A DNA stretch of 52,821 bases, from positions 1 to 52,821 of IMG/VR virus record IMGVR_UViG_3300010397_000052. One strand, 5' to 3'. Made by a program: the position numbers and the translations under genes. Origin of the DNA: a virus. The first letter of the stretch is position 1, and every line of letters starts with the position of its first letter. The notes beneath the pieces were generated by a model that did not search any database, was not told the origin of the DNA, and worked only from the letters and a program-made list of their open reading frames with translations. Of the stretch, positions 7,344 through 15,130 are shown piece after piece.

Positions 7344-8717
7344 ATGCCAGCAAACGCTCCCTCGGCTCCGGCCGCTCCCGCCAAACCTGTAGCCGCGCCA
7401 AAACCAGCGCCAGCGCCGAAACCGGCCGCGGCCACTCCTGCTCCGGCCGCTCAGCCAAAGCCAGCGCCCAAGGCAGCGCCGAAACCGGCCGCACCTGAGC
7501 GACCAGCGATCCAGCCAAAGCACGAAGTTGACGGCGATTGGCTCAATACCGTTGGCAAAGAGCTCGAGGACTTGGATGCAACCGGAAAAGTCACTCGCCC
7601 TGCGCCGAAACCCAAAGCCAAGCCCAAGGCAGAGGTTCCGGACGCTCCGGACGCTCCGGACGCACCTGCAGAAGAGGAAACACAGACTGAGATCCAGCCT
7701 CCGGACGCTCCGGACGCTCCCGAGACACCCGCGCCAGAGGTTCCGGAAGAGGCAGATCTCAAAACCAACGCCGGTTTGCGCAAAGCTTTCGATCGCGCTC
7801 AGCTAAAGATCAAAAACGAGCTCGAGCCGGAGCTCACCAAGGCGCGCACGCGCATTAAAGAGCTCGAGAGCCGGGAGCCGGAAGAGGTTACCCCGCTGCG
7901 CGAGAAGCTCACCGCGATCGAGAAGCGCAATCAGGAGCTCGAAAATGAGATTGAGTACGTGAATTACTCCTCGAGCAAAGAGTTTCAGGAGAAATACGCG
8001 CAGCCTTATCTCAATGCCTGGAATCGAGCGCTTAACGATGTTCAGCAACTCACGGTAGAGACTGAAAACGGCGAGACGCGGCAAGCCACTGAGGAGGATT
8101 TGCTTTACATCTCGAGGCTCAAGCTGGGCGAGGCGATAACGCAGGCTGACGCCATGTTCGGCCGCGGCGCGCCAACCATTCTCCGGCATCGCGAGCTCAT
8201 CCGTGAACTGGCGGAGGCTCAAGACAATGCTCTCAGGACTGCCAAGGACAAAGGCGGGGAGCGCCTCAAAGCACAGCAGGCGCAATCGCAGCAACAGACG
8301 GAGAAAATGCGAAAAATGTGGACGCAGACCAATCAGGCGCTCGCTGAGAAATACAAAACATGGTTTGCTCCGGAAGAGGGAGATCAGGAGGGCAACGCGC
8401 TCCTCGATAAAGGCCGGAAGCTGGCCGATCGCATGTTTAGCCCAACGGAAGAGACGCGGCCGAAAACGCCAGAGGAGGCAGTGCGATTGCACGCGCTCAT
8501 TTACAACAAGGCGGCCAATCACGATCGCCTCGCGCTCCGGCTCAAAAAAGCCTCCGCTCGAGTTGCTGAGCTCGAGGAATCCTTGAAGCAATACGAGGAG
8601 AGCGAACCGCATGGCGGCCGTCCTGGCGCTGGCGGCCGTCCGAGCTCCGCCACTTCTGCAGCCAACGAGTACGAATCTGAGATCGATGCTCTCTCAGCCA
8701 AGGGCCCGAGACGGTGA
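7344..8717 (+). CDS. Probable capsid scaffolding protein
   Basis: The 457-residue protein starts with about 130 residues of low-complexity Ala/Pro/Lys sequence, including tandem DAP repeats, followed by a long charged alpha-helical region (ELEPELTKARTRIKELESREP and onward) predicted to form coiled coils. A basic, Ser/Gly-rich C-terminus closes it. Scaffolding proteins are typically helical, acidic and poorly conserved, and their gene usually lies between portal and major capsid, as here. They direct procapsid assembly and then leave. No protease gene is visible nearby. The assignment rests on position and shape. The stop overlaps the next GTG (GTGA). Confidence 0.65.
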   Translation: MPANAPSAPAAPAKPVAAPKPAPAPKPAAATPAPAAQPKPAPKAAPKPAAPERPAIQPKHEVDGDWLNTVGKELEDLDATGKVTRPAPKPKAKPKAEVPDAPDAPDAPAEEETQTEIQPPDAPDAPETPAPEVPEEADLKTNAGLRKAFDRAQLKIKNELEPELTKARTRIKELESREPEEVTPLREKLTAIEKRNQELENEIEYVNYSSSKEFQEKYAQPYLNAWNRALNDVQQLTVETENGETRQATEEDLLYISRLKLGEAITQADAMFGRGAPTILRHRELIRELAEAQDNALRTAKDKGGERLKAQQAQSQQQTEKMRKMWTQTNQALAEKYKTWFAPEEGDQEGNALLDKGRKLADRMFSPTEETRPKTPEEAVRLHALIYNKAANHDRLALRLKKASARVAELEESLKQYEESEPHGGRPGAGGRPSSATSAANEYESEIDALSAKGPRR

Positions 8718-8959
8718 AATACGCAAACCTCACGGCCGCGCAGCTTGCCAAACTCATCAAGCGCCGGCCGATGCAAGATCACGCGGCCGCCCACGTTTGG
8801 GCGGAGCGCATCGAATCTGATAAGCAGCGTTGCGCGCTCCCAAAAAAAGAACAGCGAAAGTTAGGCTTACTCCCTCCCGTCAATGGAAACTCAAAGAACC
8901 ATCCGGCCGCTCTCGTGCCAATGCCTGTTGCAGATCTTGCCGCATCGGGAAACGACTGA
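8714..8959 (+). CDS. Small hypothetical protein overlapping scaffold and co-chaperonin genes
   Basis: The 81-residue frame starts with GTG 8714, overlapping the scaffold stop as GTGA, and runs 77 bases into the following GroES-like gene in another frame. It begins with a Leu/Ala helix (AAQLAKLIKRRP) and has no recognised domain. The GTGA junction, used repeatedly in this genome, is the best evidence for translation. The C-terminal third may be constrained by the overlap. Confidence 0.6.
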   Translation: MKYANLTAAQLAKLIKRRPMQDHAAAHVWAERIESDKQRCALPKKEQRKLGLLPPVNGNSKNHPAALVPMPVADLAASGND

Positions 8960-9281
8960 CTCAGGGCTGTTTCTGCCGGATATCGCGCACGATCGGCAGA
9001 GGGGTGACAAAGAGAAACCGGCTCATGCTCTGGTGATCGCCGTTGGGCCTTGGCGCAAAGCCAAAAACGGATATTCGATCCTCCCTGAGATTAAGCCTGG
9101 AGACAAAGTTTTGGTGTCGTTTTACGCCGGGCAGAAGCTCACTCGTTCAATCGGATCCCACCTGCGCCTGTGCTCCATCGATGACGTCCTTGCCGTCCTG
9201 CAGCCTCAGACCAAAGCGGAAAGGTTGGACGCAAATCGGGAGGCGATCCTCGATGCCGTTTTTGCGCCGCTTGAAAAATAG
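8883..9281 (+). CDS. GroES-like co-chaperonin
   Basis: The 132-residue product fits the GroES/Cpn10 fold. It opens with IRPL followed by a beta-strand (CLLQILP), has a mobile-loop region around TTDSGLFLPD, then a long insertion. It continues with ALVIAVGP, the PGDKVLVSFYAG strand pair, and ends with LCSIDDVLAVL, matching the ExDILAI end of GroES. Co-chaperonins cap the GroEL ring; T4 gp31 and RB49 CocO do this for the phage capsid protein. Lying directly before the major capsid gene makes the same role likely here: helping host GroEL fold the capsid subunit. The start is fixed by the conserved IRPL, so the 77-base overlap with the previous gene is probably real. A short Lys-rich tail follows the fold. 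Confidence 0.78.
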   Translation: METQRTIRPLSCQCLLQILPHRETTDSGLFLPDIAHDRQRGDKEKPAHALVIAVGPWRKAKNGYSILPEIKPGDKVLVSFYAGQKLTRSIGSHLRLCSIDDVLAVLQPQTKAERLDANREAILDAVFAPLEK

Positions 9282-9482
9282 CTCTTGACCCTCTCACCCT
9301 CCCGAGAGTATTGGTTCCCGCGATCAGTGAATTGCGCGAGCCCCGGTCACTCGCAAGTCCAGTGCGACTCAGGACTCTAAAAAAGCAGCCGCTAAGCTCC
9401 CACCGGGAGTCACCCGCCTGATAGGACGGAGAGTTAAGCAAACGTCCGTTAACCTTTAACGTCCGATCAAAATTTTAGTTTT
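9282..9482 (+). promoter_or_regulatory. Leader region of the major capsid gene
   Basis: This 201-base gap precedes the major capsid gene. A weak promoter-like pair is visible: TTGACC (9285-9290) and TATTGG (9309-9314) with an 18-base spacer. CTCCC (9397-9401) and GGGAG (9405-9409) form a small hairpin. AACGTCCG occurs twice just before the gene, and GGACG upstream can pair with CGTCC. The last bases before ATG are A/T-rich (CAAAATTTTAGTTTT) with no Shine-Dalgarno. A dedicated promoter and leader for the most abundant protein is plausible but not proven. Confidence 0.4.
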
Positions 9483-11030
9483 ATGGCACTCAGTTGCAAA
9501 CAGTTCACGGATTACCTGAGCCGGAAGTCCGAACACCTTGACGATAATATCATCCTTTCGATGCACCCGATCGACACTTGGATCGGGCACGTTTCGATCG
9601 GCCGCTTTGCGGCAGAGGATGGCGTTGAACACACTTTCGATCGTTTCGAGAATGTTTTCCCTGATCTCCGCGGAGCCTGGGAGGACGTTTCGGCCGGCAG
9701 TTGCATTGGCCAGCCTTGCGACCCGTCGACCACAAAGATCGGCTTGGGCTTCACCCGAGACAGCTACAAGCTGCAGCGCAAGTCCTACGAAACTGATCTC
9801 TTCTGTTTCGACCAGATTCTTTCCGCCGATCGCGCCAAACAGCAGTTTGCCCACGTCATCAGGGTTAACCGGCGCGCCTCTTCGCTGATCACCTCGCACC
9901 GGTTCCGGACGGAGGCGATTCGCATCGCCAAATACAAATGGGCGACGGCCAACAATACGCTGGTTCCCATTACTGCGACCTGGGATAGCACCATGACCTT
10001 TTTGACGGTTTCAACTTTGCCAACCAGCAAGATCACCGCTCGCCACCTGCAACGGCGCGTCCAGCCTCAGATCCGCGAAGGCGCGCTCTCTGAGGACATC
10101 AATCGTTCCGTTCAACCCATGCTCGAGTTTGTAACCGATATGGATGAAGTCTGGAACATGGTTGAGGGCAACCCCGAGCTAACCGATCACTGGCGCTTCA
10201 CGGACTTTGCTGACGCTGAGAAGTACCACAAATACGGATGGGTTGGGAAGCTGGGCAACTATGGTTTGCGCGCTGATTGGACTTCGCTCCGGTTCAACGT
10301 GTATTCGCAGAATGCGGACGGCACTACGACCCTGCAGATCGTCTACCCGTACACCAATGTTTCGGCCACGGAAGGCATTAAAGAAGTTGTGAATAACGAC
10401 TACGATAACGCCTATATCCAAGTCGACTTCATTTGGCACCGCAAAGCGATGACGTCCATGGTGCAGGACACCACGTCGATCAATCCGGAGATGCCTTTCG
10501 CCATGCGCGACTTTGCCGGAAAGTGGCAATTCGTGATGGATAACCTTACCTGTGGCACGGACGTAAACGGCAACCCGATCGCCGTGAACAACGAGCGCCG
10601 CAACAAGGGCAAATTCATCGCTGATTGGCGCTTTGCCACTCAGGCGGAATATCCTGAGCTCGCAGAAGCATTTTTCCACCTGCGCGAGCCGGCTTGCGTT
10701 GTGGACGTGCCCACCTGTAGCAGCGGCTCATACCCTGCGCAGAGCTACTCGAGCGCAAATGCTACCTGCCCCTCGAGCTCTACGGTCCTCACCTTTACGC
10801 CAGTGGCCAGCGGCTCCGGCGACTATGATATTCCGCAGGATTCGATCCTGTGCAACGGGTTGAACATATTCAATCCGCGCATCTACGGCGTAAGCACCCT
10901 GGCGCTGCTCGTTGCCTCGCTAAACACCAATCTCTCAGCAATGGGAACTTGGGCTGTCGCCAGCGCGACTACGATCACCCTCACCGGGGCGGTTTGCACC
11001 TCCGTCAATATCCCCTGGACGGTTGACTAA
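9483..11030 (+). CDS. Major capsid protein candidate
   Basis: The 515-residue protein lies where the major capsid protein is expected, after portal, scaffold and a co-chaperonin. Its long A/T-rich leader, strong hairpin downstream and large globular composition without membrane segments fit an abundant shell protein. The central part (QVDFIWHRKAM to WQFVMDNL) is mixed alpha/beta as in HK97-fold subunits. The last 110 residues are Ser/Thr-rich and beta-like (SSTVLTFTPVASGSG) with several cysteines and could be an added surface domain. I see no N-terminal delta-domain cleavage site. A decoration or other head protein is the main alternative. Confidence 0.75.
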   Translation: MALSCKQFTDYLSRKSEHLDDNIILSMHPIDTWIGHVSIGRFAAEDGVEHTFDRFENVFPDLRGAWEDVSAGSCIGQPCDPSTTKIGLGFTRDSYKLQRKSYETDLFCFDQILSADRAKQQFAHVIRVNRRASSLITSHRFRTEAIRIAKYKWATANNTLVPITATWDSTMTFLTVSTLPTSKITARHLQRRVQPQIREGALSEDINRSVQPMLEFVTDMDEVWNMVEGNPELTDHWRFTDFADAEKYHKYGWVGKLGNYGLRADWTSLRFNVYSQNADGTTTLQIVYPYTNVSATEGIKEVVNNDYDNAYIQVDFIWHRKAMTSMVQDTTSINPEMPFAMRDFAGKWQFVMDNLTCGTDVNGNPIAVNNERRNKGKFIADWRFATQAEYPELAEAFFHLREPACVVDVPTCSSGSYPAQSYSSANATCPSSSTVLTFTPVASGSGDYDIPQDSILCNGLNIFNPRIYGVSTLALLVASLNTNLSAMGTWAVASATTITLTGAVCTSVNIPWTVD

Positions 11031-11035
11031 ACACT

Positions 11036-11078
11036 TTCCCCACTTGCTGGCGGTAAGAGCGTGCCAGTGAGTGGGGAA
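11036..11078 (+). terminator. Strong hairpin after the capsid gene
   Basis: TTCCCCACT (11036-11044) pairs perfectly with AGTGGGGAA (11070-11078), and CTGGC inside the loop pairs with GCCAG. It starts five bases after the capsid stop. No U-tract follows, so it is not a textbook intrinsic terminator. It may instead stabilise the 3' end of the capsid message or act as an attenuator. Confidence 0.55.
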
Positions 11079-11095
11079 TGTTGGGTTGGAGTGGC

Positions 11096-11129
11096 GCGGC
11101 TCCCCTAACTCGGGAAGTGGGGGAGCCGC
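11096..11129 (+). terminator. Second hairpin after the capsid gene
   Basis: GCGGCTCCCC (11096-11105) and GGGGAGCCGC (11120-11129) form a perfect 10-bp stem with a 14-base loop. It lies 18 bases after the first hairpin and 24 bases before the next ATG. No U-run follows. Two strong stems in tandem suggest partial termination or message processing between the capsid and the next gene. Confidence 0.55.
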
Positions 11130-11153
11130 ATCCCCTCTCGAAAGTAAATCCTT

Positions 11154-11492
11154 ATGAAAGACACAGAGACGATGGACGAAGGGATGGACTCGCTTTATGG
11201 CGACGAAAAACCGGCCGCTAAAAGCAGCACCCCCGAAACGATCGACGAAAAGGAGCGGGAGGAAAACGCCGATACGGATATTCTCAAAACTGCGGTCCTT
11301 CAAACGGGCCCTGATGACAAAGTTGAGCCAGGGGATACGCGCACGGTCAAGGTTCTGGAAGTCTACGGCGAGACTTGCAAAGTCATGTGCGCGCCCAAAG
11401 AAAAGGAAACCCCTGAGGAGGAGGCGAGCCCCAACGAAGAAATCGATTCTATGAGCGCCGCTCACGATGAAGCGGGAGGCGCGCAGTATTAG
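11154..11492 (+). CDS. Small acidic protein
   Basis: The 112-residue protein is strongly acidic (clusters DEKEREENADTD and EKETPEEEASPNEE) with a short central beta-like segment (TRTVKVLEVYGETCKVMC). I do not recognise a family. It follows two hairpins after the capsid gene and precedes the Cys-module protein. A head completion or decoration role is possible from position only. No membrane or signal segment is present. Confidence 0.65.
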   Translation: MKDTETMDEGMDSLYGDEKPAAKSSTPETIDEKEREENADTDILKTAVLQTGPDDKVEPGDTRTVKVLEVYGETCKVMCAPKEKETPEEEASPNEEIDSMSAAHDEAGGAQY

Positions 11493-11525
11493 TGCCAGTT
11501 AATCCGAAAATCTGAGACATAAAAT

Positions 11526-11903
11526 ATGAGCTTAGCAAATTGTAACCTGAGCACACTGCAGACGGCCGCGAAGTGCTACGACTGTCTGAGCGCCACTGAA
11601 AAGCAGGCGCTAAAAGTGCGGTTCATGGCGGAGTTGTACAAAAAAGTTAGCGGCGTAGACCTGACAAACATCAATACCCTCAAGCGCACCGTTGCTTGCA
11701 TCGGGTGCGAGCCAGATTTCACCCTGGGCTCAATGGAGGTGGCGCTGTGGAAGAATGCGGCGGAAGTCGCCGGAGTTTCCATCCCGGCTACCATCCAGGC
11801 GCAGCGCGCCTTGATCTCCTGCGTCCCTTGCGGAGAGCAGAAATGGGCTCGAGCGGCAGAGGTTTATCTGCTCTGCCAACTCAGCCGGCGCACCATCAGC
11901 TAA
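11526..11903 (+). CDS. Cys-pair module protein (three modules)
   Basis: The 125-residue protein contains three CxxC pairs: CYDC (about residue 17), CIGC (about 59) and CVPC (about 100). Each is followed by a helix ending in a hydrophobic stretch such as EVYLLCQL. The same module recurs in the N-terminal third of the next gene (CFHCIP, CYQCIP, CLTC), so the two genes share a repeat family. CxxC pairs may bind zinc or form disulfides. The position in the virion block suggests a structural role. I know of no named function for this module. ATG 11526 lies after an A/T-rich leader (ACATAAAAT). Confidence 0.75.
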   Translation: MSLANCNLSTLQTAAKCYDCLSATEKQALKVRFMAELYKKVSGVDLTNINTLKRTVACIGCEPDFTLGSMEVALWKNAAEVAGVSIPATIQAQRALISCVPCGEQKWARAAEVYLLCQLSRRTIS

Positions 11904-11912
11904 GGTTAGCCC

Positions 11913-14417
11913 ATGGCTACCTGCTCGCCTCAGGCTTTGCCTCGAGAGTCGACGTGCTTTCACTGCATTCCCCCGCTTGAAAAGCACGTCCTCAAACTCT
12001 ATTTGCTGAACCTGCAGGCAGGCACATTCACGGCGCGGCAACTCTCCGTAGGGGCTACGCCTTTCCGGCCGATCTCAGGGCATCTCGCCCTGGCGGCCAA
12101 GGTTTACCTGTTGACTGTGATCAACGGGCTTTCCTTGTCCCCGAGCGCCCTCGAGGCGAGCGCCGCCTGTTACCAGTGCATCCCGAACAGCGCTCGCCTT
12201 GACGTCGAAACCTATCTCCTGGCCGTCAATGCTGGCGGCTCCCTCAATCCGGCGACACTGACCGGCCAGATCGGCCCTTACAAATCGCTGTTTCCGATTC
12301 GTGATCAAGTTGAGCTTTACCTGCTCAACATTTTGGCTGGCACTCTCTCAATCGCGGCGATCATGGCTGGCGCGAAATGCCTTACCTGCCTGAGCACCGG
12401 CCGCCTCGAGGAGATTTACATCAAGCTCCTGTGCATGGGCACTGGCGGAACTGGTTGCGTAGACGTTGCCGCCTCTCTGGTGCCTGTGATCACGGGTATT
12501 TATGACCCTGACTTGCATACGCTGATCGCTCTGAACATCGTTTTTCCTAAGGTGTGCTGCTCGCCAAGCGGATACCGGATCATCGCGCAAAACGGGCTCA
12601 CGCTGCAGACCGGCACAATTTCGGCCGCGCACGCAGGGGAAACCAATTACACGCTGCTCAATGTCGACGTGACTGGGATCCTGCTCCCTTACACTAGCCT
12701 GACCGTTAAGCAGGTTTGCTCCGGAGGGACACTCAGCGGCGGATCAAATAGCGTCGACTTTGACGAGCCTCTGGATCCTGTTGTGGTGGATTGGGCGGCG
12801 CGAGTAGTGATCAACGGCGGAGCCGCACCCTCCGTCAATAGCAAGTACGCATCCAACACCTTTATAGGCGCGCTGAGGACGGCCGGGATCTTCAGCAAGA
12901 TGAAAACGATCAACATGGTTGCTCCGGACAACCTGATCGCCGCAGAGACTCCGCTCATAGTTGGCCCTGGCCTTGATCCCTGGCCCGATGTTGGCGCATC
13001 AAATTTTGTCGCTGCGGATCTCTCCCTTTACGGGCTGGCTTGCGACGGCACCAAGGCGCTCAATACCGGAGTTGGCGGCACTCAATTGAGCCTCGCCAGC
13101 GCAGGACTGACAATCGTTGCCTCGATACTCGATCCTAATCCGACCCTCACGCTGCGGTACGATATGGGCTATCTGAATGCGGCCGCGCAAGAGTATATGT
13201 TTGTGGCGGCAGATCAGAACTCGGGCGGCGTAGTTGGGCACGCAGGCGGCTCGAGTTTCAGCAGCGGTTTGATCACCAACACCGGAGCGGCTGACTCTTT
13301 TGCGGGTTACGTCTCTTACAATCGCACCTCAGTCGTGAGGGCGGATCTGTATTGGGCAAATAATGACGTTGCCCACTCCTCGATCGGGAACAACACCAAC
13401 AATCAGACTCTCGGGCTCAGCGCAGCGCCGATTTATTTCGGAGCCGTGCGCGACTCAGCCGGAGGGGCAATCCCGTACTACAGCAAGAACACACTCTCTT
13501 TTGCCGCGGTTCATGACGGGTTGACGGCCGCGGAGTCACTGGCCTTTTTCAATGCGGTTAATGCTCTCCGAACAAGTTTCGGCGGAGGCTGGGGGGACAT
13601 TGGCGATTCTTACGTTGGCAGTTGGTCAAACCGGATCGTAGCGGCCGGAGGCGTGACGCCAGGGGCAGCCAGCAAGAGCGCCGTTCACACCTTGGCCACG
13701 GACCTTTGGTCTGCAGGTATCATCAGAAAGATTTTGCACGCTATCCCGTTGGTTTCTGACAGCCTGATCGCGGCCATTACCCCGATCTTTTACAACGGGG
13801 TAGGAAATGCCTCCTGGGCCAATACCAATTTCATCCTCGCAGATCTCACAGCCAACGGGCTCCTGGGAGCAGCTACCAAATTTCTCAATACTGGCTTTAT
13901 CCCCAATGCTTCCGGCGCTGGCTTAACCGATGGCAGCGCCGGCTTGATCGTTTACACGCACACAAACAATGCAGTTGGGGTGCAGCATGAGATCGGAGTT
14001 TATTGGGCTGCCTTCCAATCCTTCTTTGGGTTGCTCACGGATTACAATGCCGGCAACACAGAGGGCGCAGCCTGGATGTACAGCGGAAACGACAATATCA
14101 GCACGGTCACCCCTGCCAGCTTGACCGGTTATTACGCTTTCCAGCGCACGACAACCTCACGCGCTGACATTTACTTTGCGCGATCGAACGTGGCGCACTC
14201 CTCGATCGCCAACTCAGTTGGGCTGATCGGAGGCACGGCTGCAGACAAAGCCCTTTTCGCTTTTGGTGCCAATAACAACGGCGGAGGCGTTACCGGCGAA
14301 TCACTCAAGCGCCTCTCGTTCATCGCGATCACCACGGGGCTTTCATCAGCAGAATCAGCTTTGGCTTACACCGCGATTCAAGCTTTCCGGACGGCGCTGG
14401 GCGGAGGAGCAGTCTGA
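11913..14417 (+). CDS. Large modular tail or fibre protein
   Basis: The 834-residue protein has three parts. Residues 1-190 hold five repeat units, each with a YLL helix; three keep a CxxC pair (CFHC, CYQC, CLTC) and two have lost the cysteines. A short beta-rich linker follows. From about residue 290 to 834 there are two tandem copies of a 270-residue beta-rich domain. Both start with an aromatic W followed by a V-x-x-G-G segment, contain LIAA-x-TP, an AHSSI string and an end near LS-x-AES-x-A-x-x-x-A-[VI]-x-A-[LF]-RT. The copy ends resemble lectin-like domains of tail proteins. It is probably a host-contact or decoration protein. ATG 11913 follows the previous stop by nine bases. Confidence 0.75.
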   Translation: MATCSPQALPRESTCFHCIPPLEKHVLKLYLLNLQAGTFTARQLSVGATPFRPISGHLALAAKVYLLTVINGLSLSPSALEASAACYQCIPNSARLDVETYLLAVNAGGSLNPATLTGQIGPYKSLFPIRDQVELYLLNILAGTLSIAAIMAGAKCLTCLSTGRLEEIYIKLLCMGTGGTGCVDVAASLVPVITGIYDPDLHTLIALNIVFPKVCCSPSGYRIIAQNGLTLQTGTISAAHAGETNYTLLNVDVTGILLPYTSLTVKQVCSGGTLSGGSNSVDFDEPLDPVVVDWAARVVINGGAAPSVNSKYASNTFIGALRTAGIFSKMKTINMVAPDNLIAAETPLIVGPGLDPWPDVGASNFVAADLSLYGLACDGTKALNTGVGGTQLSLASAGLTIVASILDPNPTLTLRYDMGYLNAAAQEYMFVAADQNSGGVVGHAGGSSFSSGLITNTGAADSFAGYVSYNRTSVVRADLYWANNDVAHSSIGNNTNNQTLGLSAAPIYFGAVRDSAGGAIPYYSKNTLSFAAVHDGLTAAESLAFFNAVNALRTSFGGGWGDIGDSYVGSWSNRIVAAGGVTPGAASKSAVHTLATDLWSAGIIRKILHAIPLVSDSLIAAITPIFYNGVGNASWANTNFILADLTANGLLGAATKFLNTGFIPNASGAGLTDGSAGLIVYTHTNNAVGVQHEIGVYWAAFQSFFGLLTDYNAGNTEGAAWMYSGNDNISTVTPASLTGYYAFQRTTTSRADIYFARSNVAHSSIANSVGLIGGTAADKALFAFGANNNGGGVTGESLKRLSFIAITTGLSSAESALAYTAIQAFRTALGGGAV

Positions 14418-14419
14418 TT

Positions 14420-14869
14420 TCACTTATCGTGAATCTTATGCCATTCCTCACCATAAAATCTTGGAGGCGGACTACGCATTCCCTTTCGTCCCTGATCGGC
14501 ATTGTTTTCGATTACAGTACCAAGCCAGAGATGGGCAGGATTTATGCACGCCGCGCAATCCCGCGACGGTCGACAATCGTGAAGGACGCATTTGCCTTCT
14601 GGAATCTCCCCGAAATGAATAAGCCAACTGGCGCGATGCGCTTTGATCATCCCCGGAAATCTAAAGCCCCTCGAGATCTGGCCGTAGCCTTTTCCATTTT
14701 TAGAGCCAGTCCAGAGCCAGCAATGATCGGTTTTGTTAACAAATTTCCAGAACCTCTCTACGAAGTTTTCAGAAAGCCCGTGCGCCGCCAAAATCGGATT
14801 GGGATGAGGAAAGCCTTTGCCTCGAATGCTCTTGCGCCTGAAATGAGTGCGTTTAGGATGGTTTTGCAT
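14420..14869 (-). CDS. HNH homing endonuclease (minus strand)
   Basis: The 149-residue protein matches the HNH_3-type family. It shows CWLWTG with KGYGQI, AHRASWLIHFGEIPEG, a C-x-L-H-D-C site, CINPAHLWLGT and ENNADQGRKG. The histidine-metal site is complete, so the enzyme may be active. It lies in opposite orientation inside a long run of plus-strand structural genes and ends three bases past the fibre stop. This is typical of a free-standing homing endonuclease that recently moved in. It would nick or cleave related phage genomes lacking it. No intron or intein is visible around it. Confidence 0.88.
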   Translation of the reverse strand: MQNHPKRTHFRRKSIRGKGFPHPNPILAAHGLSENFVERFWKFVNKTDHCWLWTGSKNGKGYGQISRGFRFPGMIKAHRASWLIHFGEIPEGKCVLHDCRPSRDCAACINPAHLWLGTVIENNADQGRKGMRSPPPRFYGEEWHKIHDK

Positions 14870-15016
14870 AAGTCAGATAGTTTGATTTGTGCCACGCTCC
14901 GAACTGTTTCAGCAGTGTCGGGGCATTTCCATTTTCAGGAATCCGTCTTTGCAGGTCAAGGCGTATAGGGTCATTGCCTTAGGAGCAAATAATCAGAATG
15001 AGCGTAAAATTCGAGA
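14870..15016. other. Intergenic stretch between HNH gene and lysis-like cluster
   Basis: This 147-base stretch separates the divergent HNH gene from the plus-strand small membrane genes. It contains an AGGAG (14981-14985) before an ATG at 14998 that opens a 47-codon frame overlapping the next two genes. I see no convincing promoter pair, but both flanking transcripts could start here. Confidence 0.3.
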
Positions 15017-15109
15017 ATGACTCAGTGGCACAACGAAATGCTGACGCTGATCTTTTGGCTCCGGCTGGGGGCTATCGTGATCACTGCGTTCTTCATCGTA
15101 TTCCCGTAA
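15017..15109 (+). CDS. Tiny membrane peptide
   Basis: A 30-residue frame encodes a polar start (MTQWHNEM) and one hydrophobic segment (LIFW ... GAIVITAFFIVF) long enough to span a membrane. It directly precedes a row of small membrane proteins. A competing frame from ATG 14998 (47 residues, no membrane segment) has the better-placed AGGAG, so only one of the two may be used. A lysis-related role is inferred from neighbours. Confidence 0.4.
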   Translation: MTQWHNEMLTLIFWLRLGAIVITAFFIVFP

Positions 15110-15130
15110 GGTTCCCTTACTCTTGCGCTC

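Noticed and set aside
7640-7722. Tandem CCGGACGCT repeats as a regulatory repeat
   Set aside because: They are in frame in the scaffold candidate and simply code for its Asp-Ala-Pro linker.
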